The position numbers and the translations under genes were made by a program. From Colius striatus (Eukaryota; Chordata; Aves; Coliiformes; Coliidae), in the NCBI RefSeq assembly GCF_028858725.1, contig NC_084789.1:41633594-41697593 (forward strand): a DNA stretch of 64,000 nt, in the 5' to 3' direction. Positions 40,436 to 52,060 of the stretch are shown here, in pieces (within the stretch, counting starts at the first letter, position 1; every line of letters begins with the position of its first letter). Below the pieces are notes generated by a model. That model searched no databases and was not told the origin of the DNA. It saw only the letters and a list, made by a program, of their open reading frames with translations.

Positions 40436-43400
40436 ACTGGCCTGGGAACAGCTGTCTCTATTCCCAGTAAATGAGCAAATAACCCTTTTATCCATCCTTG
40501 GGCAGAAAGGCTGGAGAAGCAAAATATCCCTGCTGTTTCAGGGACACAAGCTTTTGCTGTGTTACCCCTGCTCAGGGTGTCTCCAGCTGACAGCTTATTT
40601 CTGAGTGTGAACATCGAAACTGTCACCCGGCGAGGTGAACTGCAGCTCCCCCCTCCCACACCCAGCCTCAGTGCCAAGAGCCTCCACCTTGCCAAGAGGT
40701 TACAGTAATCCTTGGCAGGTACCCAGGGTTTTGACAAAGACATCTGCTCATCCACAGAAAGGAGCTTTCAGGAAAAGAGAAGCCTGAAGGTTTCAGGAAA
40801 CCCTTCTCCCAGCGACTGTGCCAGTTGCAACCTCGCCTGTCCCGGCTGGGGAAGCACACCCCAGTCTCCCAACACCAGGGTTTGTCTCAGAAAGCAGTTC
40901 CCAGTAGGTTTCCTCACTTGGATAAGTTATTCTGCAGGGTTTGTGGCCTCTGCCCTTGTTTCTGCAGCCTCCTCCCTGTGCATGGATCAGAAGGGATGCT
41001 GGTGGGCTGTCCCCGTGGGACTGAGTCAGGCTGTGCACTGGATGCCCCCAGCGCAGAGCTGTTCCCCACCCCCTGCACTTCCCTCCCCTTCAGCACCAGG
41101 CTGCACGAGAACTGGGGCAAGAACCAGGGTGCAGAGAAAGTGCTGCTGCCTTGGGGCTCAGCAACACTGTTTGTCAGGTGCTGTATGGTGTGGGGTGCTG
41201 AGCAAGCTGAGAGGCCCAGCAGCCTCCTGCCTTCATGCACTAAGACAGGCAGCTGAACTCGCTCTGCTCTGAGTCAAACTCCCCCTTTGGAGAGATCCAT
41301 CAGTACTTTCATGGCTCTGAGAGAAACCAGTCAGGAATTTCCCAGGAAATGGGCTTAAAATCTAAAGACAGCTCAGAAGTTTGAAGTGTTTTCCTTCTCT
41401 GCAGGCTGCAGGCTGCCCTCCTGCACAAGGCTTCTGAGGTCCCAGCTCCTGTGTCGAGGTTCAGCTTGGACACAGTCTCCCTGGAGAGCAGACAGAGCTT
41501 TTCCTCCCAGATCCCAGCTGGCTCCTGCACAGCCTCTCTCCCTCTCCTGGAGAGAGGCTCCTTTCAGCTTCAGGGCTGGGAAATCACATGCTTGATGGCT
41601 TCAACGTGATGTAATTGTTTTTGGAGGAGATCTGAGGGCTGGTTGGCTGTGCTTGCTGTTCAGGCACACAGCGACATGGGGAAGGAGCAGGCAGCGTGTC
41701 CCTGCCCATGCCCAGCCTGGCCACCCCTCCTGGCAGAGCTGGCCAACCCTGCTGCTCCACTGAAAATACCCAAGTGCCTATTGGCAGCATTAATAATTCC
41801 TGCAGAAAGGAAACCACTCAAAGTGGCTGGTGTGTGAACTGATGCTGGAGAACTCCCCAGGGAGGCTCAGAGAGACCTTTCAGTCTCCTCCTGTGCACTT
41901 TGTCTCCAAAAGTGGGAGCACCAACAGGGGCTGGTGAGCTCCAGTCCAGAGACAACATCCAGTTCAGAAAGGCCTTGCTACAATGCCAGCTGGTGGCAAA
42001 ATGCTTTGCCACACTGATCTGTTACATTAATGGAACATGTTCTTTCAAGTGGCCAGGAACATGAGCTGGGTGCAACCTCCAACCCACCTCTGCCCACAGC
42101 TCCCACAGGGCATTGCAGGGATTTGTCCTCACCTGCTTGAGATGGAAAGTGGCAGTCTGGCTGTCTGCTGTCATTCACCCTGTCTCTGCCCCAGCCTTGA
42201 GCCCAGCAGGGTCCAGAACCTCAATATCCAGGCCACAAAATGAACCTGCAACTGTTGAGTAAACCCTGCCTGCTCTAGCAGACCTGTGGTCGAGAGCTGG
42301 AGTGAGCACAGCTCAGAAACTCGTCTGCCTTTCCAGCACCATCCTGCTTAAAGCTTCCTTACCCTTTCCCTGAAAGGGAAATCCTCTACAGTTCTCTAGC
42401 TGGAGGCAACCCTGGGATGAATCCTCATGCCACGTGCATGCAGGCTGGGACAGACATAGCCCCCACAATTCAACCTGCTCTGCATCTGCATGGGGGCCTC
42501 AGCATCCTTCAACAGGCAAACACAGAGCAGATGGCAGAGATGCTCTTCCCCAAGCCCAGGAGTAGAGGGACCAGACTCAAAAATGCTGAAAGTGATCTTT
42601 GGACTGTTTCAAAATAGCCTATGGAGCTATGGATTAAACTCTCTCTTTTATCCAGTAGATGGAGAGTACATGAAGACAAAACCCCTGTCCTCCCTTTAAG
42701 GGCTTTTGCTGTTCTCCAACAGATTCATACATAACGCCCCTTACAGCACTGCATGCAATTTTCTGTAAGATTACTACTAAATGCCTGGTGCAAGTTTCAG
42801 CCCATTTCCATCTATACAGGTTTTTTACAGTCTGGATTGATTTCATGAGAAATTCCAGTCCCTGACACTTTTGATTTATCTTACTAAATGACATAAGCAA
42901 AGACTGAGCCAGCAGCTTGTGCCAGAGCACTGTTGCTTTAAGGAAGAGTGTCAGATCTGTGTAAAGCCCTGCTTTGTGTTATGCCCCTGCTCAGTCCTGT
43001 GGTCTGTCTTAATGAGGATTCTGCCTAATTGCTACTACCAGAATCTCCAAGGCTGGAGGGAAGAGCAGAGGCCAGAGGCACGGCCTGTTTTGCCTGTGGG
43101 TAGAGAGAAGTCCCATTTACTGGCACAGAAGCTGAAGGATCCTCCCAGAGAGCAAAACCACAGGGCCTGCATTTTATCAGTACAGATAAAAGGGAGCCTG
43201 TGCACTCTCAGGTTGTTTTGTAAAGAGTGCTTTCAGCATTAGGAAAGCAAAGATACCCTAGGTGTTGGTTTTTGCATGTTTTGCCAGCTCCTAATATTAG
43301 CTGTGGCTTGCTTGTCAGCAACAAACCCCAATTGATCTGTCTGGAAGCATCCAGCCAGTGACTCCCCCTGCTAGCTCTCAAGCCTGGTGAAAAAAATCCT

Positions 43401-44539
43401 TTTCCTTTTAAGGAATCTTGTTTCAGGAGGAGGAATAGCTTCCTATTGGACAGCCCTGTAGGTGAGAGGATTTTGGATGTGCCTGTACCTTGTTTCATGC
43501 CGAGCTCTGAGCCCTGGATCTTCACCTGCTCTGCTCTGGGGACGAAACACGCCGGGGGAACCTGGGAGGTATTTCTCTTCATCTCCCTTCATGCATGATG
43601 TGGGGGTGAGGACCATGCCAAGCTCTCTCCACCAAAATCATCCTCCTGGAAAGTTAAAATTGAAAGGGTGTTGAAGCTCTGAGGTTTGTTGGGGTTATCT
43701 TGTCTCTGCTGTTCTGCCTCTTTCGGGACAGCCCTTCCCACCACCTCTGAGACACAGCAGAAAATCTGGGCATGTTGCCAATGTTTTATCATCTTTCCAA
43801 CCTGAGGAAACGAGCAACTTGCAGGAGAATGGCACATGGATGGTTTGTTCCCTTGTGCTAGAGCTCACTGAAAGGGGCTGGTGGGGTTCTGGGGGGGAGG
43901 TGTTTGGCCAGAGTGACAGCCTGGAGCCTACAAGAACCTCAGTGGTGGACTGAGATGTAGCAGTCAAGTAAAGAACTCTGCTCTGAGGATCCACAGCCAC
44001 TGCTGCAGCTCCTGGTGAGTCTGGGAGGAGTATGAACATGGAGCTATGCTGAGCTCACACAGCAGAGGAGCAGCCACTGTGCAGATATGGGGTGGAAATG
44101 CAACACAACAAGCAGCAGCTGCTGGGGTTGAACTCAGACCATCTAAATGCCTTTAAGAGGAGAGAACTCATCAACTGCTCAGGATTTCTGAAGGTTCAAA
44201 CAGAGGACCAGGGCTGGGATGAACAGGGACATTCCAGAGAGAGGTTACAGCACAGCAGCCACTGACAGCTGAGCCTGCTCCGGGGCTCCCTGTCCCAACA
44301 CGCTCAGTTTCCTCTCTGCTCTCCTGCCACCCCTCTGGATCCATTCCTGGTGTGGGCAGCGTGGCCACACAACCCAGTTCCCTACTGGCAGGGCTCTGAG
44401 CGTTCAGGCCTCGCCAGAAGCTGCTGTGGGTCCCCCCAGCACGTGTGAGGGTGTGCAGAGCAGGGGGAGCGGGTGCCTCGCAGACACGGCCCTCAGGATG
44501 TTTGGTAACAAGATCCCACGTTCTGGCATTCAACAGTGA

Positions 44540-44870
44540 CTGCAGAGTTGAGATGCCTGAAGTACAAGGTCGAGGTCAGGCCCACGCTGTTCGGCACTGG
44601 CCACCACACAACAAACACTGACCCCATCCTCTCCACACCCACCCTTTAGGGATTGATCAGCACTGCTGAGATCCCCCCTCAGCCTTCTCCAGGCTGAACA
44701 GCCCCAGTCCCCGCAGCCTTTCCTCATCACACACATGTTCCATCTTGGTGTCCCTGCACTGGCCTCTCTCCAGGAGTTCCCTGTCTCTCTGCAGCTGGGG
44801 AACCCAGAACTGGACACAGGACTCCATATGAGGCCTCACCAGGGCAGAGCAGAGGGGGAGGATAGAGGTT
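44540..44870 (-). mobile_element. CR1 LINE fragment with remnant of ORF2 C-terminus
   Basis: Minus-strand translation at 44657-44839 reads [20 protein letters not shown], then LLERGQ, and ends with [18 protein letters not shown]. This is the conserved C-terminal end of the CR1 reverse-transcriptase polyprotein (usual form LVRPHLEYCVQFWAPQ ... [20 protein letters not shown]). The following RRLRGDL...LKGGC part appears in another frame at 44530-44817, so the copy carries at least one frameshift. It is a dead, 5'-truncated insertion. Confidence 0.9.
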
Positions 44871-47800
44871 CTTTACAGACCTGTAATTTGGGAAGGAGGA
44901 AACTCTGAAGCCCAAGCAAGCCCACCAGTTTTGCCCACATCCTATGGACTTTAAAACTGGCCAACTAGATCAATTCTTGCAAATGAATGTGCTGTTACCT
45001 AGCCTGCCCTGTGTCTATGTGCATTCTGCCACAGAAAGAGCAAGTCAGAATGCCCTGGAATAAACTCACTTTCAAATGACAGAACCATTTCTGTGGGAAA
45101 TGGAGTGTGGGCATGAGGGGCAGGGACAGGGAAACCACTGCACTGCTCGGCTCACAGGGAAGGCCACCCTCTCCTGCCAGGTGTCACACTGCTAACAAGC
45201 CCCGTGGGATTCTGCCATGAGGTGCACAGCACAGCTCAGAAACCTGACAAGCTGAGGTGGCTTTTGGGCTCTGTTGGCCACTTCTTAACTTGGCAGCATG
45301 TACCATCAACTGCCAGGGATCTAACAGCCGGCACGAACGTCTGTCTGCGAGGTGCCACGCGGTGACGTTACAGCGCGATGTGACAAGAGCAGCCAGCGAA
45401 GGACAAAGTCCTTTCCACAGCAAGCACACCCTACAGAATGAATATCAACTTCAGGCCCTCCTGCTGCTGCCATACTTGGGCCCCGATTGCCACATCAGCT
45501 GCCAGGGACAGGCATCAACTTCTCCTTTGCTGATCTCCTCACATCAGTGGAGACAAAACCCCTCCAGAAGCTGGTATCAGAATTCAGCACCATTCCTACC
45601 CCCAGAAAGGATTAGATATGGAGATCTAAGTGCTAATGAATAAAAGCTGGAGCTGGGATGTGGTGTTGACAAATGGCTACAGTGAGTTGAACTGCAGCCA
45701 GCTCCCTCAGAAGAAGCTGTTGCTCATTTGGGGTGAGGAGTTGCTGGTTAAAGCGAAGAGGCAGCCTCTCAACCTGTCACAGCTCACTAGCTGGATCTCT
45801 CCAAATGACACCTATTTATTTGGAAAAAGCAGCATTTATATTTTTCAGTTACTGTTTAATTCTCAGAGCTGGGGCTTCAAGAAAAGCCCCACCTGGACAC
45901 TGTAATACTCTGCCACAGATCTCATGCTGAATTTCTGCCATATCCCTGAGTGGCATCTCTGCTTCTGGTGCAAACTGAGGCTCTCAGAGGAGGGACTTTT
46001 TTAGGGAGATGAGTTTGCAAACCATTTAAGCCCCTCCCCAGAAGGAGTCATTACTGCAAAACAAGTCCTGTAATCTCCAAGAAAAAGAATGGTCAAATCT
46101 CCTTGAGCTGAGCAGCGAAGGCTCCAAATCAGAGGCTGCTGTTAATAACCTTGGCTTTATCTTTCAAGCACTCATTTCCTCTTTTGGGCACCAGCGCTGG
46201 CGCTTCTGCAGAACAATCTGATGAAGATTCAACCTCAGGAAGGTGAAATGCTGAAATCCTCAGATGACCTCCAGAGTAAAGAGAACGTGTACTCGATCCT
46301 CTGAACCATAAATGAGCAAAGGATGGCCAGCCCTGGCCCTGCTCCCTCTGCACCCAGCTCCCACTCAGAGCTGCTCCTGCCCGGGATGCAGCGGTGCAAA
46401 CGCTGCTGTGTGTTCCTGGGGAGAGAGCAGAGCCCAAAGCAGAAACCCCTGCAGGAACACAAGCAGTTGGATCATATTTTGGCAGAGATAAGAGGAAGCT
46501 GTAGAGAAGTGTATTCCCTGCAGGGGCCAAACTCCAATTAATTGGAACTGCATGGTATTCAGAAGAGCTGGGGAGAAACTTCTGCAGGCTGCTGGGGCTG
46601 CTTCTTGTTTTTCCTGCCACCAGTGATGAATATTCTGGAAGGAATGACATCAGCCCTGTGGAACCCAGAGCAGCAGCAGCCCCATTCTACAGGGCCTACA
46701 TTTGTTTGTTTCCCCATCTCCCATCCCAGCAAGGTAACAAATCCAACTTCTTTCCAACAGTAGGGTCAACCTCTCCTGTGTAGCCTTGGAACACCAGACA
46801 GAGGCACATGCCAAAGCTCTACACGAGAGGGCTTTTACAATCGTGGGCTCCCTCTCCCATAGAGGGGTGGCTGCAGTGCCAGACTGCTCTGCTAACCTTC
46901 CTCATGTTCCAGTCTGGCTGTGCCATCAGCTTGCCTCACGTTATCTGGGCAAGAGGATGAGATTAGATGACCCATTTAATTTTAAAGCTAGCAATCTGGG
47001 TATCTTCATCTCTTTCTCAATAAGGGATATTACAGACCTGCTGAGATATAGATAGAAAGAGGATATTTATAAACCACCAGCACCCGAGCACTTTGGGGCG
47101 CTTTACAGAGTGGAGTCTCCACTCTCTAGACACACGTGAAGAACGAGGGACAAGCAGTATGCTCTGGTTTAGATGGGACTGAAACCAAGGAGGTAAGGAA
47201 TTTGTCAAGGGTTGTAAATCAGAGGCAGAATGGGAAATGAAAGCAAAGTACCCTTAAGTCCTTCTCTTGGTTTGGGCAGGAAAATGCTGAAATCTGTTGA
47301 TAAGAGTTTGTTTAAAGCATTGTTATTCCTAAGGCAACATCTTTAGCTACATGAAAGCCAAAGAGCCTGAAGGAGTTTTGCCATACCGAGTACACTAATT
47401 CTGGGTGCAAGTCTACTCCTGTTTACTCTGCACCAAGCTGCAGCAGCTCACAGGCTGCAACATCACCCGGGGCCACAAGAGGCGAGTCCCTTGCCTTGGG
47501 CTTACTCGGAGTCCAGCTCAAGGGTTAAGGCAGAGAATGCAAGTTACAAAGCAGGCTGAGTCTCATGTGTGGGAGTAAATGTCATATCCCACTGCACAGG
47601 GTATTTATAGAATGGTACTATTTGGGAAGTGAAACTTTTTAATGGTGAAGTTTTCAACCAGTTGCTTCAGGTTTAAGTTCTGAAGAATGAACCACCCAAG
47701 AACCTCAGTTTACACTTTCTGGCTCTCATTGGCTCAGAATGTGACAGAGAAAGAAGTGGAGGCTGAGCCCCGTCACCTCAGGTCTCTGTCCACACCAAAG

Positions 47801-50800
47801 AGCCTCTGCAGCTGACAGCAATCCATGTCCCCACCAGGTCAGGGCTCTCTCTGTCACCCTCACCCACGCTGGGGGAGGTCGTCCCACACACGAGGTGGGG
47901 GGTCAGCCCATGGCAGGCGTGCGTCTCCGGGGGGACACTGCTCACCTGGCAACCCAGCTGCCTCAGCACCCCCAAACCCCACCGTGATACTCTGCAGGGC
48001 TGAGCCGTGGCTGGGCATTAAACTTCAACTCAGGTGGAAGTAGGTGACTCTTTTCAAGAGGTGACCTTGAATCAAAGCAAGCAGCTCTGGGAAAGCCAGC
48101 AGCTGAGGCTCACACCTCCCGCGCCATCAGCTCAGCACGGCACACAAGGGCTGGACCTCGGTTTCTAAAAGAGGGATTAGGACTAGAGAGCACAGACTTG
48201 TAGCCACATAACATTGAGGGTGGCAGCAGGGAGGGGGAAGCAGTCAGAATTCTCCTTTGTTAAGACAGTGACGTGCCACAGGAGCTGAAGATCAGCCAAG
48301 GTGGTGTGAGCTGTCCCCACCTCCAGATCCAGAGTGAAGTCCACACTACCCAGGGCTCACGTGGTTCAAGTTCTTTACAACTCCCGATCTGTAACACGCT
48401 GCTCTTGGCTCACACACACACACAGCGAGCACAAGATGGAATAACACATCGAAAACCCCAAGTTAAAAGCTTTTTTTTTTGGTCTCAGAGTAGATCCCAG
48501 TAATCAAGCCAGGCAGGAACAAAAGGCCTTTTGTGAAGCTGTGCTCTCTGAGCTGGAACTCCAGTCACAGGACACATTCTGAGAAGTAGGTCTTGACATT
48601 ATTGGGTCACCCAAAGGACGGGTTATGCATATTTTGCACCAATTATTGATGCAGCTGTTTGTGTTAACTCTCCAAATGGAGTAACTGAGACACCATGTGC
48701 AATTCACATAAACCAGACCACAGTTCCATTTGCCTTTGCTACATCTGTACTCACGTTGAGCTGCTTGTGGGTTTTATTGCTGCAACAGAAACCAGAGCTT
48801 GGCTTAACAGGCTCCTGTTAACTACAGGGGAGGGGTATAGCAGAGGTTGGGCAGCCAGTGTCCCTCTCCCAGCATTGCCTTCACCAGCCAGGCTGCTTCT
48901 GCGTCGCTGGGTCAGGCACAGCATGTCCTCATCCTCCTGCAAACGGGCTTCTGCTGCTGCAGAGGTGTCAGAAGCACTCTGACACATCAGTACGTGTTCC
49001 TGATACTTCCAACTAATGGACTCCTTGCACCTGGAGCTATTAGTTTGCTGTGAGTACTGCTCCCTTACTGCAGCACTCATTATTGCATTATTTACACTTT
49101 GTTCCTGTTTTCAAGACACTCTTTACAGCTTCAAGAGTGACAAGCTCCTCTCCCAGTAAGATGATTGAGACCATTGATTCATTTCAACTAACTTAACAAA
49201 AGGGAAGCAGAGTATTCTGCATTTCAGTAATGAACCTGGCAATATGCTTCCCAAACTCTCCATCCCATACACCTGTCTGCCCTCTTCAGATTACAGAATG
49301 CAAGCTGAATAGAAAGTGTGGCTGGTTCCAAACCCACACCATGAGGATTAAAGTCTGATATATTTTGTCTAAAGCTTTGCTTTTTTTTGCCTTCACTGTG
49401 ATAAAAATATCAATGTCATAAAATACCTCCACATGCAACATGATGATCACCTCAACTGCAAAAACAACCCAGTAAAGACTCCCTCACATTTCTAAAGGCA
49501 GAACTGTTATCAAAGTTCTGAAGAGTACTGCATTGTAATCATTTCTAATTGTTCTTTAACTCAACCAGCAGACTTCCCACACTCTTTAAGCAAGTATTAA
49601 GATAGCAAGAAAGGTGGAAAAAGATGTAACCAGTCATTAGCACTCTTTGCAACTCCTTCCCCACTGAGGTTTTCCTACTGCTTGAACACAAGGGTGATTC
49701 TTTACTCAGGGGACATTAGAGGTGGGAGGGATCTCAGGTTCAGTGACAGTAGCACATGCTGCCTCAGCAAAGGAGAACACAGAGCATGAGTCCATCCCTG
49801 AAGCTCAGTTCTCTCCATCCACCCTACTCAGAGCTGACCATAAGACCAGAAACCCTGCAAGAGCTGACTTGATGACAGCAACCTCACTCCTAGATTTCCA
49901 CTTTAATAATTTCCAGAAGTACTGCAGTAACCCTGCAGAACAGCCTGTGGGCTACAACACACCATGTGGGATAGTGACCTCCTGACAGGTTCACTTAACT
50001 CTGCTTTTGTAACGGTGACCAGGTAACGGTGGCGTATTCTGCACAATACAGGGCTACAGAGAGATCCCTCAGGACTGAGGAGTTCTCTCCAAACTACATG
50101 AAGAATCTGAGGAAGAACAGCACCTGTATGGAGCCTGTACTGAGCAGGGAGATGGGATCTTGCTACTGCAAACTCCAAGCCAGCTCAGGGCACTGCTGCA
50201 GTAATGATCATACCCAGACCGAGCCATTCTGCAGCACAGGGCAATGCATGTTGTGTGTCACACAAGGAGTATGCGAGTCTATCAGGTTTTTTCTTGAAAG
50301 CTCTGAGAGTTTTTCATTGCCATGGCCCCCAGGTCTCTGAAGGAAGGGCAGGAATCACCCCAACTGAGCCCTTTATTTAGGATCAAAGTAAAGGGTAATG
50401 CTACTTGGGCAAATAAGAATGAGAAGAGTAATTTCCTTACTGGAGAGTTTCAGAGACTGAGGGGAAAAGAAAACCTTTCAAGGTTACCAGAGATTGGCAC
50501 TACTCAAAACTATTATGTCCGTGGCAGGACTGAAACTCTTCTAGTCACTTGCAATGGCCAGGGATGAAGGCTCCTCTCCTCTCTACCGTAGCCTTGATGC
50601 AGCTCTGCCATCTGAGGCAGTCACCCCCCCTCGCAGCTTTCCTCTGAGTATTGAAATGGTAAAAGGGAACAAGGTCTTAGCCCAGGGGGAGAAAAAACCA
50701 ACCAAAAAGTCACTCGAAGGCCTGAGCTCCTTGAGAGAGAAACCTCAGGGGCAGCCCACAACCCGAGCGCTGCTGCGGCAGCTCTGCTCCCCTCGCCACA

Positions 50801-51569
50801 GCCCTGCTGCCCCTACACACAAACCGCACTTACTAAATCTTCTGGGGAAAGCTGCCCGGGCGCCATCGCTTTACAGCAGCTCCCTGACTCGTACGCGACG
50901 GGACGGACACCGAGCCGCTACGGCCCCGGGACCGCGGCCTGGCCAGCGCCGCTGCGGCCCGCGCCCGTCTTCTCTCCTTCCTCAGGCGGCGGCGGGCGGC
51001 GGAGGCGGCGGGGCAGCCGGGAGCGCTGCCGGCCAGGGGAGCGTGCGGGGCGAGGGGCCGAGGCCTGAGGCGAGGGGCCGGGGCCGGCGGGGCCTGGGGC
51101 GGCGGGGCCGGGGCCTGGGGCGAGGTACGGAGGCGAGGGCTCGGCGAGCGAAGCGACGAGAGTGAGGCGCGTGAGGGCACCGGCGGCCTCTTAACGGGCA
51201 CAGCGCGCGCCCCGTCTCCCTCCGCGCGCGCCTGCGCACTCTGCGCCTGCGCTGCCCCGCGCCGCCGGCCTCGCGGCGCCCCTCTGTCTGCAGGCGCGTC
51301 CGCGGCGCGGCGGCGGCGCCCGGAGGGCGGAAGCGGGGGTGAGGCGGGGAATGCTTAGCAGGAAGCCCCGCCCGCTTCTGGGAAACCCGCCCCGCCCCGC
51401 CGGCTCGCCGCCCGCCTCCGGCCTTCCCCCGCCACACCGGGGCCCGCCGGGCCCGGCGCGCTGGTTGGTGGCGCGCGGCGGGAGGCGCGGCGGGAGCGGG
51501 GTGACGTCACGCGGCGGGGAGCGGCGGCGATTGGCTGCGGGGCGGGAGGGGGCGGGGCCAGCGGCGGCC

Positions 51570-51646
51570 GCCGCCTGTCAGTGAGCGGCGCGCCGCGGGG
51601 GAGGCCTGAGGGGCCGCGCCGGGCCGGGCTGTGCCGAGCCGAGCCG
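51570..51646 (+). other. MAP3K14: Candidate noncoding first exon of MAP3K14
   Basis: A good donor, GAGCCG|GTACGTG, occurs with GT at 51647-51648, shortly after the CRE/CCAAT/GC-box core. In mammals MAP3K14 begins with a noncoding exon and the ATG is in exon 2, which fits here. The 5' end given is an estimate, and no transcript evidence is available. Confidence 0.4.
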
Positions 51647-51966
51647 GTACGTGCGGGGGGCGCGGAGCGGGGCTGGGGCCGGTACCCGCCTCGGCGGCGT
51701 TGGGCCGCGGCGGTGGCGTTGGGCGCGGGAGCCCCGCGGCACGTGTGTTCCGCAGGGCCCGGTGCCGCCGCTTCCGCGGCCGCCGGCGGGAGGAGAGTGT
51801 GAGGGAGCCCCGTGCCCGGCCCCGGCCGCAGAGTGGGACCCTGGGCCCTGGCCGCCCGCGGGGAGCCCCGGGCGGGACCTGCCGGCTAACGGGCTGCTCC
51901 CGGCACCCGCTGCAGCGCGCCCTCCTGCGCTCTGCGCAGCGCTGATCCCGGGTGCTTGTCTTGCAG

Positions 51967-52060
51967 CCTGGGAAGCTCAGGAGCTCCTGTCCTCGGCCTC
52001 TGGAGCTGGCCGACCCCGCCGCCCGCCGCGCCCGTCCAGGAGCACCCGTCGGAGAGAGAG
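51967..52060 (+). other. MAP3K14: Candidate alternative noncoding exon of MAP3K14
   Basis: An acceptor GCTTGTCTTGCAG ends at 51966 and a donor GAGAGAG|GTGAAG starts at 52061, which would define a 94-bp noncoding exon. It could be spliced after the 51646 donor. The evidence is only the splice motifs. Confidence 0.3.

Larger units (their letters stand above)
35765..50880. other. Intergenic region between MYO1D and MAP3K14
   Basis: About 15 kb lies between the minisatellite and the MAP3K14 CpG island. I recognise CR1 fragments near 38.0-38.4, 40.35-40.43 and 44.54-44.87 kb, a run of ten C at 37935-37944, a short CA tract near 48411-48423 and a run of ten T at 48471-48480. The open frames (up to about 208 codons, such as 38163-38789 and 40712-41272) lack recognisable domains, and one overlaps a repeat. 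I find no supportable gene; noncoding transcripts cannot be judged. Confidence 0.75.

Noticed and set aside
40712..41272. 186-codon plus-strand frame
   Set aside because: No recognisable domain, overlapping open frames on both strands, composition of GC-rich noncoding DNA.
42634..42930. 98-codon minus-strand frame considered as a retroelement or exon remnant
   Set aside because: No motif of reverse transcriptase, integrase or a known gene could be identified; splice sites do not define an exon.
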